A DNA stretch of 12,974 nt from an uncultured Muribaculaceae bacterium (GTDB taxonomy: Bacteria; Bacteroidota; Bacteroidia; Bacteroidales; Muribaculaceae), in the NCBI GenBank assembly GCA_910579105.1, contig CAJTRT010000062.1:1-12974 (forward strand), in the 5' to 3' direction. This document shows, in pieces, positions 7,515 through 12,974 of the stretch. The notes under the pieces were generated by a model, which worked only from the letters and a program-made list of their open reading frames with translations, searched no databases and was not told the origin of the DNA. Each line of letters opens with the position of its first letter. Position 1 is the first letter of the stretch. A program made the position numbers and the translations under genes.

Positions 7515-8675
7515 ATGAAGGCTTTACTCTCAGTGGCGCGACGCGAGATCCGCAGGCTATGCTCCCGGCCGGTCTACCTGGTGGGGATGCTGCTCGTGCC
7601 CCTGTTCATAGCGTTCTTCTTCCTGTCGCTTCTCGGCGAGGGGCTGCCGCGGAGGGTGCCGGTGGCGATCGTCGACCTCGACCATTCGCAGATCTCGCGC
7701 CGCATAACCCGCCAGCTCGACGCCACGGAGCTGTGCGACATCACCTGCGAGAAGGAAAGCTACTCCAAGGCGATGGATGCCGTGCAGCGCGGCGAGATTT
7801 TCGGCTTCTTCGTGATTCCCGCGGAGTTTGAGAAAAAGGCCCTGGCCGGGCGCGCCCCGACGCTGACGTTCTACTCCAACCTGACGTACTATGTGCCCGG
7901 AACCTTGATTTTCAAGGGATTCAAGACCCTTGCCGTGACCACCTCCGGCCAGCTCGTCCAGCAGGACCTGGTGTCGAAGGGCGCGTCGGCCCGCGCCGCC
8001 GGCCTGATCTTGCAGCCGATGGTGATCGACAACCACCCGATGGGTAACCCATATCTGAACTACTCCTACTATCTCTCCTCCTCGTTCCTGCCGGGAGTGC
8101 TGGAGCTTATGATATTCCTTATGACGGTGTTCTCCATAACGCAGGAAATCAAAACCGGCTCCGCGCCGGGATGGCTTGCTGCCGCGCGCGGCCGCGTGGG
8201 CACCGCCCTGCTGGGCAAGCTCCTGCCGCAGACAGTCATTTTCTTCATCCTCGGCCTGGGGATTAACGCCCTGATGTTCGGCTTCCACCATTTCCCGGAA
8301 CACTCCCCCTGGTGGCATATGGCGCTCGGCATGCTCCTGTTCGTGATCGCCTGCCAGAGCTTCGCGGTGGTGGTCTGTTCGGTGCTTCCCAACCCCCGCC
8401 TGGCCCTGTCGGTGGTGTCGCTGATCGGCATCCTGGCTTTCTCCGTGGCCGCGTTCTCGTTCCCGGTGCAGGCCATGTACGGCGCGATCGCCATTTTCGC
8501 CGACATACTGCCGGTGCGCTGGTACTTCCTGATCTACATCGACCAGGCGCTAAACGGCGTGCCGCTCTACTATTCGCGCGTATTCTACGCCGCTCTGCTC
8601 GCCTTCCCGATAGCCGCGACCCTGGCCGCGCCGCTGATGAAGCGCGCGCTCCGCAAGCCGGTCTACGTTCCCTGA
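7515..8675 (+). CDS. ABC-2-type permease, first of two
   Basis: This 386-aa inner-membrane protein has the layout of the YhhJ/YbhR ABC-2 permease group. The first membrane helix (18-41, PVYLVGMLLVPLFIAFFFL) is followed by a large periplasmic domain (about 42-190) starting RRVPVAIVDLDHSQISRRI, a hallmark of this group. About five further helices follow, around residues 192-212, 236-257, 270-292, 297-319 and 356-376. SITQEIKTGSAPGWLAAARGR after helix 2 is the cytoplasmic coupling segment; the more common ERExGT form is replaced by QEIKTGS. It lies 14 bp after the HlyD gene. Such permeases normally need an ATPase, and none is encoded in the window. Confidence 0.92.
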   Translation: MKALLSVARREIRRLCSRPVYLVGMLLVPLFIAFFFLSLLGEGLPRRVPVAIVDLDHSQISRRITRQLDATELCDITCEKESYSKAMDAVQRGEIFGFFVIPAEFEKKALAGRAPTLTFYSNLTYYVPGTLIFKGFKTLAVTTSGQLVQQDLVSKGASARAAGLILQPMVIDNHPMGNPYLNYSYYLSSSFLPGVLELMIFLMTVFSITQEIKTGSAPGWLAAARGRVGTALLGKLLPQTVIFFILGLGINALMFGFHHFPEHSPWWHMALGMLLFVIACQSFAVVVCSVLPNPRLALSVVSLIGILAFSVAAFSFPVQAMYGAIAIFADILPVRWYFLIYIDQALNGVPLYYSRVFYAALLAFPIAATLAAPLMKRALRKPVYVP

Positions 8676-8718
8676 CCGCCGCCCGGCATACGTTCCCTGT
8701 TTTTTTGAATTAGCATAG

Positions 8719-9894
8719 ATGAAATTTTTCAGCGACATAAAGAACTGGTTCCTGGAGACGGCCCGCGTGTTCCGCCGCGAGACGGCCCGCGCGCTGTCCG
8801 ACGTGGGGGTGCTGATTTTCTTCTTCATCCTCCCGTTCGCCTACCCGCTGGTCTATTCGGCGATTTACGACCCAGAGGTCACCCGCGACATGCCGGTGGC
8901 CGTGGTCGACGACTGCCGCACAGCCGAGTCGCGGCGTTTCGTCCGCGACGCCGACGCCACCGAGGCCGCCAAGGTGTGCGGCTACGCCGCCGACATGGCC
9001 GAGGCGCGCCGCTGGATGGCCGACCATCGATGCTACGCCATAATCCACATCCCTTCGGACTACTCCGAGCGGCTCGGCCGCGGCGAGCAGGGGGTGATAT
9101 CCGTCTACTATGACCTTGGGCTGCTGCTGCGCTACCGCACGTTCCTCTCCTCCTTCACCGAGTTGCAGATGGATACCGACACTCGCTTGCGCACCGAGAT
9201 GATGAACACCGCGGGGTTCGTGTCCGACGCCCCCACCAACGTGCAGACCGAGGCCTACTTCCTCGGAGACCCGCAGCAGGGCTTCGCGTCGTTCATCCTG
9301 ATCGGCATCGTGGTGCTGATATTGCAGCAGTCGATGCTCCTGGGCATCGTGCTGCTCGACGGGACGGAACGCGAGCGCCGGCTCGGGCGCGACGCCTACG
9401 GCCTGCCGGAGCTGCGCGGCGTCTCACCCTCGGCCATAATCACCGGGCGCACGCTCAGCTACACTTTCCTCTACCTCCCGGCGGTGGTCTACATCCTCCA
9501 CTACATACCGGAGATTTTCAACTTCCCCCACCTTGGCAACATGTTTGACGGGTGCCTGCTGATGGTTCCCATGCTGCTGGCCACGGCCATGCTGGGACAG
9601 GCCGTGAGGTTCATGGCCTCCGAGCGCGAGAGCGCCTTCATAATCGTGGTGTTCACCTCGGTGGTGTTCCTGTTCCTTTCGGGGCTGACCTGGCCCCGCT
9701 TCGCGATGTCGCCGCTGTGGTACGGCCTGGGGAGCCTCGTCCCGGCCACCTGGGGCGTCGAGGGCTTCCTGCGCATAAACAACAACGGCGCCACCCTTGG
9801 CCAGCAGGCCCTCCCTTACCTCGCCCTCTGGGGCCTCTTCATCCTCTACACCGTCCTGGCCTACCTCTCCGCCCGCCACTACCGCCGCCGCTGA
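8719..9894 (+). CDS. ABC-2-type permease, second of two
   Basis: This 391-aa protein has the same architecture as the preceding permease: helix 1 (29-50, VGVLIFFFILPFAYPLVYSA), a periplasmic domain opening DMPVAVVDDCRTAESRRFV, then a cluster of five helices from about residue 188 to the C-terminus. The coupling segment contains DGTERERRLGRDAYGLPEL, closer to the canonical ERE form than in its neighbour. The two permeases are divergent paralogues that probably form a heterodimer. The 43-bp gap contains a run of seven T (8700-8706) but no hairpin, so I see no sign of termination between them. The C-terminus ends in Arg-rich ARHYRRR on the cytoplasmic side. It is last in the operon; I see no convincing intrinsic terminator after it. 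Confidence 0.92.
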   Translation: MKFFSDIKNWFLETARVFRRETARALSDVGVLIFFFILPFAYPLVYSAIYDPEVTRDMPVAVVDDCRTAESRRFVRDADATEAAKVCGYAADMAEARRWMADHRCYAIIHIPSDYSERLGRGEQGVISVYYDLGLLLRYRTFLSSFTELQMDTDTRLRTEMMNTAGFVSDAPTNVQTEAYFLGDPQQGFASFILIGIVVLILQQSMLLGIVLLDGTERERRLGRDAYGLPELRGVSPSAIITGRTLSYTFLYLPAVVYILHYIPEIFNFPHLGNMFDGCLLMVPMLLATAMLGQAVRFMASERESAFIIVVFTSVVFLFLSGLTWPRFAMSPLWYGLGSLVPATWGVEGFLRINNNGATLGQQALPYLALWGLFILYTVLAYLSARHYRRR

Positions 9895-9945
9895 CCGCCC
9901 CCGCCCAAGATTCCCTGCGGCCACTATGGCAGGCGGAATGGCAAA

Positions 9946-9976
9946 CCATACGCGGCGTGCCGCGTCCCTACTGCGG
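9946..9976 (-). repeat. Interspersed repeat, module L alone, minus orientation
   Basis: Read on the minus strand this is GCAGTAGGG followed by ACGCGGCGTGCCGCGTATGG, carrying the same palindromic core as the L modules at 3904 and 4771. It lies between the last permease gene and the stop codon of the acidic reading frame. No R module is adjacent. Confidence 0.78.
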
Positions 9977-9983
9977 GGGATGG

Positions 9984-10361
9984 TTACCAGTCATAGGAGG
10001 GGTCGTCGAGGGCGGGGTCGGAGGTGTCGGTTAAGAGGTCGTAATCGGCGGGGGAGTCGTCGGCGTAGAGGTCGGTCCAGGCGAGGTTGGAGCTTAGGAG
10101 GTTGTGGGATAGGAGGGGGGCGGCGGTGCCATTGATGGTGTCGAGGGTGTCCTGGCGGTCTTCGAGGGTGTCGAGGCGCTCCTGGAGGCGGTCGATCCGG
10201 TCTTGTAGGCGGTCATAGCGGGGAGAGAGGGGATCGATGTCGAGGAGGCGGTCCTCGAGGGTGTCTATCTGGTCCTGGAGGTCGTCGATGGCGTCCTGGA
10301 GGTCGTCGGGGTCGAGGGGAAGGTCGTCGGGGTCATAGTCATTGGGAGAGGAATAGGTTAG
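9984..10361 (-). pseudogene. Acidic coiled-coil reading frame without a start codon
   Basis: On the minus strand a 125-codon stretch (LTYSSPNDYD at 10361 down to SYDW then TAA at 9984) has strong protein-like character. Residues about 21-77 form regular heptads (LQDAIDDLQDQIDTLEDRLL, then a second run around RLQDRIDRLQERLDTLEDRQ). The tail is Asp-rich (YADDSPADYD). Codons are strongly biased to GAC and CTC, like genuine genes here. The frame is open back to a stop at 10503-10505, but no ATG, GTG or TTG occurs in it. The upstream part is the composite repeat, read as PVGTRRAAY and SELQRAAS. The nearest ATG codons (at the NDYD codons) are in a different frame that stops quickly. It could be a decayed gene whose 5' end was replaced by the repeat, a gene fragment, or a frame reached by unusual initiation. 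No family is recognised. Confidence 0.5.
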
Positions 10362-10367
10362 GGGAGC

Positions 10368-10484
10368 GGAGGCCGCTCGCTGAAGCTCGCTGCACCCGAC
10401 AGGCTCCGCCGGTGGGTTATATGCGGCGCGCCGCGTCCCTACGGGGATGGAGGCGGACTCTTCGCTCGGCTTCCGCCTCGCGCA
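10368..10484 (-). repeat. Composite repeat M-L-R, minus orientation
   Basis: On the minus strand the order is M (10484-10451, GCGAGGCGGAAGCCGAGCG), L (10446-10414, CCGTAGGG then ACGCGGCGCGCCGCAT) and R (10401-10368, TGTCGGGTGCAGCGAGC then AGCGAGCGGCCTCC). The L and R order and spacing match the copy inside terL, while M has changed place relative to the 4771-4898 copy. L here contains a perfect 12-bp palindrome, GCGGCGCGCCGC. Confidence 0.8.
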
Positions 10485-10505
10485 GGGGGGAGGGGAAGGG
10501 GATTA

Positions 10506-10537
10506 AAAAAGGCCGCTCCGGGATGGGCGGCCTTTTT
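10506..10537 (-). terminator. Intrinsic terminator of the asnS operon, possibly bidirectional
   Basis: AAAAAGGCCGC at 10506-10516 and GCGGCCTTTTT at 10527-10537 are perfect 11-bp complements with a 10-nt loop. A GC-rich stem core with a T-run on either strand is a classic intrinsic terminator. It lies 28 bp beyond the asnS stop codon and could also stop transcription arriving from the plus-strand export operon. Confidence 0.9.
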
Positions 10538-10565
10538 GGGGAGGAGGGAGGGGATTGGGCGGGGG

Positions 10566-11960
10566 TCAGAAGTCGGCGGACTTCGGGGTGCGGGGGAAGG
10601 GGATGACGTCGCGGATGTTGGTCATGCCGGTGACGAAGAGGACGAGGCGCTCGAAGCCGAGGCCGAAGCCGCTGTGGGGTACGGTGCCGAAGCGGCGCGT
10701 GTCGAGATACCACCACATGTCCTTCATGGGGATGCCGAGCTCTTCGATGCGGGCCATGAGCTTGTCGTAGTTTTCCTCGCGCTCGGAGCCTCCGATGATC
10801 TCGCCGATTGAGGGGAAGAGGACGTCCATGGCGCGGACGGTCTTCCCGTCGGGGTTCTGCTTCATGTAGAAGGCTTTGATTTCCTTGGGGTAGCCGGTGA
10901 GGATGACTGGGCGGCGGAAGTGGTGCTCGACGAGGTAGCGCTCGTGCTCGCTCTGGAGGTCGATGCCCCACTTTACGGGGAACTCGAATTTTTTGCCGGA
11001 CTTCTCGAGGATTTCGACTGCCTCGGTGTAGGTGAGGCGCTGGAAGTCCTGGTTCAGGACGCTCTCGAGGCGCTGGATGAGTTCCTTGTCGAAGTGCTCG
11101 GCGAGGAACTCGATGTCGTCGCGGCAGTTGTCGAGGGCGTAGCGGATGCAGTATTTGAGGAAGTCTTCGGCGAGGTCCATGTTCTCGTCGATGTCGATGA
11201 AGGCTACTTCGGGCTCGATCATCCAGAATTCGGCGAGGTGTCGGGGTGTGTTGGAGTTCTCGGCGCGGAACGTGGGTCCGAAGGTGTAGATGGCGCCGAG
11301 GGCTGTGGCCCCGAGCTCGCCTTCGAGCTGTCCGGAGACGGTGAGGGCGGTTGGCTTGCCGAAGAAGTCGGCTGAGTAGTCGACGGAGCCGTCCTCTGTC
11401 TTCTTGATGTCGCGGAGGTCCATTGTTGTGACCTGGAACATGGCTCCTGCGCCTTCGCAGTCGCTGGCTGTGATCAGGGGTGTGTTGAGGTAGTAGAATC
11501 CTCTTTCCTGGAAGTAGCGGTGGATGGCGAAGGCGAGCGCTGAGCGGACGCGGAGGACCGCGGAGAATGTGTTTGTGCGGGGTCGCAGGTGGGCGATCTC
11601 GCGGAGGAATTCGAGGGAGTGCCCTTTTTTCTGGAGGGGGTACTGCTCTGGGTCGGCTGTTCCGTAGATTTCTATCTCGCGGGCCTGGATCTCGACGGTC
11701 TGTCCTTTGCCCTGGCTCTCGACGAGGATGCCGTCGACGCGGAGGGCGGCTCCGGTGGTGACGGGTTTGAGCTGGTCGTCGGTAAAGCGTTCCATGTCGG
11801 CCACGATCTGTATGTTCTTGATCGTGGAGCCGTCGTTGAGTGCTATGAACTGGACGTGCTTGTTTCCGCGGCGGGTGCGGACCCATCCTTTGACGCAGAC
11901 CTCCTGGCCTACCAGGGCGGGTGCGCCCTGGAGGAGGTCGGTTATCTTTGTTCGTTTCAT
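10566..11960 (-). CDS. asnS: Asparagine--tRNA ligase (AsnRS)
   Basis: This 464-aa class IIb aminoacyl-tRNA synthetase charges tRNA-Asn with asparagine in the cytoplasm; the length matches bacterial AsnRS (E. coli, 466 aa). The N-terminal OB-fold anticodon-binding domain (about 17-100) includes VCVKGWVRTRRGNKHVQFIA. The catalytic domain carries class II motif 2 FRAENSNTPRHLAEF (231-245) and motif 3 GFGLGFERL (431-439), ending in the usual RDVIPFPRTP. SDCEGAGAMFQV (around 167-178) favours AsnRS over AspRS. The ATG at 11960 follows the stop of the upstream pseudouridine synthase by 13 nt, so the two are in one operon, and a strong terminator follows. Nothing appears broken. Confidence 0.97.
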   Translation of the reverse strand: MKRTKITDLLQGAPALVGQEVCVKGWVRTRRGNKHVQFIALNDGSTIKNIQIVADMERFTDDQLKPVTTGAALRVDGILVESQGKGQTVEIQAREIEIYGTADPEQYPLQKKGHSLEFLREIAHLRPRTNTFSAVLRVRSALAFAIHRYFQERGFYYLNTPLITASDCEGAGAMFQVTTMDLRDIKKTEDGSVDYSADFFGKPTALTVSGQLEGELGATALGAIYTFGPTFRAENSNTPRHLAEFWMIEPEVAFIDIDENMDLAEDFLKYCIRYALDNCRDDIEFLAEHFDKELIQRLESVLNQDFQRLTYTEAVEILEKSGKKFEFPVKWGIDLQSEHERYLVEHHFRRPVILTGYPKEIKAFYMKQNPDGKTVRAMDVLFPSIGEIIGGSEREENYDKLMARIEELGIPMKDMWWYLDTRRFGTVPHSGFGLGFERLVLFVTGMTNIRDVIPFPRTPKSADF

Positions 11961-11973
11961 TTGTCAGTTTCTT

Positions 11974-12974
11974 TTATTCAAAAGATCCCATTTTGAGGAA
12001 GTTGACTTCTTCCTGGGTGAGGTAGCGCCAGCGTCCGCGGGGGAGGTTCTTCTTTGTGAGGCCGGCGAAGTACACGCGGTCGAGCTTTGTGACGTGGTAG
12101 CCGAGTGACTCGAATATGCGGCGGACGATGCGGTTGCGTCCGGAGTGGATTTCGATTCCGGCCTGGTTGCGGTCGGTGTCGGTGGCGTATGAGATGGCGT
12201 CGGCGTGTATGGGGCCGTCCTCGAGCTCTATGCCGTCGGCGATCCGCTGCATGTCTTCCTCGGCGATGTCCTTGTCGGTCCAGACGTGGTAGATTTTCTT
12301 CTTGACGTACTTGGGGTGTGTGAGCTTGGAGGCGAGGTCGCCGTCGTTGGTAAGGAGCAGGACGCCCGTGGTGTTGCGGTCGAGTCGGCCTACGGGGTAT
12401 ATGCGCTCGTTGCAGGCTCCTTTGACGAGGTCGAGCACGGTTGTGCGTCCGTTGGGGTCGTCGGATGTTGTGACGCAGTCCTTGGGCTTGTTGAGGAGGA
12501 TGTAGCACTTGCTTTCGAGGGCTACTACCTTCTCGTCGTATTCGACGGTGTCGTCGTGGGAGATTTTGGTTCCGAGTTCGGTGACAACCTGTCCGTTGAC
12601 TTTGACGAGGCCCTGCTGGATGAATTCGTCGGCTTCCCGGCGGGAGCATATTCCGGCGTTGGCCATGAATTTGTTGAGGCGTATCTGCTCGTTGGGGTCT
12701 GGTATGGGGAGCTCGTACTCGATGCGTTTGGGTCGGGGCGTGAAGCTCTTTCCCTGGCGCACGGGGCCGTTGTTGCCGTATCGGTTGCCGGGGCGGTTGT
12801 TGTAGCCACCCTGGCGGTTGTTGTAACCGCCTCGGTTGTTATTGTAACCGCCGGGCCGGTTGTTGTAGCCACCCTGGCGGTTGTTGTAACCGCCTCGGTT
12901 GTTATTGTAACCGCCGGGCCGGTTGTTGTAGCCACCCTGGCGGTTGTTGTAACCGCCTCGGTTGTTATTGTAAC
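11974..12974 (-). CDS. RsuA/RluB-family rRNA pseudouridine synthase, 5' end off the window
   Basis: This enzyme isomerises uridine to pseudouridine in ribosomal RNA. At least 332 aa are present and the frame stays open to the right edge. The conserved part has an S4 RNA-binding domain (IRLNKFMANAGICSRREADE) and a catalytic domain with the active-site aspartate in PVGRLDRNTTGVLLLTNDGD. NRIVRRIFESLGYHVTKLDR near the C-terminus is also typical. A GTG at 12762 could serve as start, but the coding frame clearly continues upstream into Asn/Gly/Tyr/Arg repeats, and such low-complexity N-terminal extensions are common on Bacteroidota members of this family. The true start lies beyond 12974. It is the upstream partner of asnS. 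RluB-like specificity is probable but RsuA or RluF types cannot be excluded. Confidence 0.93.
   Translation of the reverse strand, partial: YNNNRGGYNNRQGGYNNRPGGYNNNRGGYNNRQGGYNNRPGGYNNNRGGYNNRQGGYNNRPGNRYGNNGPVRQGKSFTPRPKRIEYELPIPDPNEQIRLNKFMANAGICSRREADEFIQQGLVKVNGQVVTELGTKISHDDTVEYDEKVVALESKCYILLNKPKDCVTTSDDPNGRTTVLDLVKGACNERIYPVGRLDRNTTGVLLLTNDGDLASKLTHPKYVKKKIYHVWTDKDIAEEDMQRIADGIELEDGPIHADAISYATDTDRNQAGIEIHSGRNRIVRRIFESLGYHVTKLDRVYFAGLTKKNLPRGRWRYLTQEEVNFLKMGSFE
12794..12974 (-). repeat. 63-bp tandem repeat in the pseudouridine synthase N-terminus
   Basis: A 63-bp unit repeats without mismatch for about 2.9 copies up to the window edge and probably beyond. It encodes 21 residues made of three related heptads, GGYNNNR, GGYNNRQ and GGYNNRP. 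The first mismatch to the unit is at 12793. The identical copies imply recent slippage or recombination, and the period preserves the frame. The peptide resembles disordered RNA-binding Gly/Arg-rich tails. Confidence 0.92.

Noticed and set aside
9895..9945. Terminator after the last permease gene
   Set aside because: There is a weak inverted pattern around 9920-9945 but no stable stem followed by a T-run. The terminator at 10506-10537 is the only convincing one.
10412..10606. Small plus-strand frame across the repeat and the terminator
   Set aside because: It is composed of repeat DNA and the terminator hairpin, and runs into the 3' end of asnS on the other strand.
10417..11886. 489-codon minus-strand frame overlapping asnS
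   Set aside because: It runs in another frame of asnS, is extremely Arg/Pro/His-rich, and asnS is unmistakable.
12794..12974. Possible CRISPR array
   Set aside because: The 63-bp units are contiguous with no variable spacers and lie in frame in a coding sequence.

Overview
The window is GC-rich bacterial DNA, most likely from a member of the Bacteroidales (Bacteroidota). Three things point there. A promoter-like pair TTTG / TATTTTTG fits the Bacteroidota consensus. A pseudouridine synthase carries an Asn/Gly/Arg-rich N-terminal extension and sits directly upstream of asnS. Start codons lack clear Shine-Dalgarno sequences. The family within the order cannot be fixed from the sequence alone; Muribaculaceae or Rikenellaceae are guesses.

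Layout. Positions 61-4713 (+) hold two phage-type genes 12 bp apart: a large beta-rich protein resembling a virion structural component, and a large terminase (ATPase plus nuclease). No portal, capsid, protease, integrase or lysis gene lies beside them in the window. Positions 5008-9894 (+) hold a four-gene export operon: a TolC-type outer-membrane factor, an HlyD-type periplasmic adaptor and two ABC-2-type permeases. No ATP-binding subunit is encoded here. Positions 9895-10565 hold repeats, an acidic coiled-coil reading frame on the minus strand with no start codon, and a terminator. Positions 10566-12974 (-) hold asnS and, upstream of it in the same operon, an RsuA/RluB-family pseudouridine synthase that runs off the right edge within 63-bp tandem repeats.

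The most unusual feature is a modular interspersed repeat family. Module L is a palindromic core ACGCGGCGTGCCGCGT preceded by GTAGGG. Module R is GTCGGGTGGAGCG followed by AGCGAGCGGCTTCC. Module M is a looser GCGAGGCG-AAGCCGAGC. Copies lie between genes (4771-4898, 9946-9976, 10368-10484), but also inside the terminase coding sequence at the ATPase/nuclease junction (3904-3984) and at the very 3' end of the upstream gene (2559-2587). In both genes, and in the start-less reading frame, the repeats are read in the same frame and give the peptides PVGxRRAAY and SExxRAAS. Mobile or recombining repeats thus appear to have contributed protein sequence.

Functionally, the four export genes form one envelope-spanning efflux or secretion unit. 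The pseudouridine synthase and AsnRS are housekeeping translation genes. The phage-type pair is either the edge of a prophage lying to the left, a decayed prophage, or a domesticated pair.
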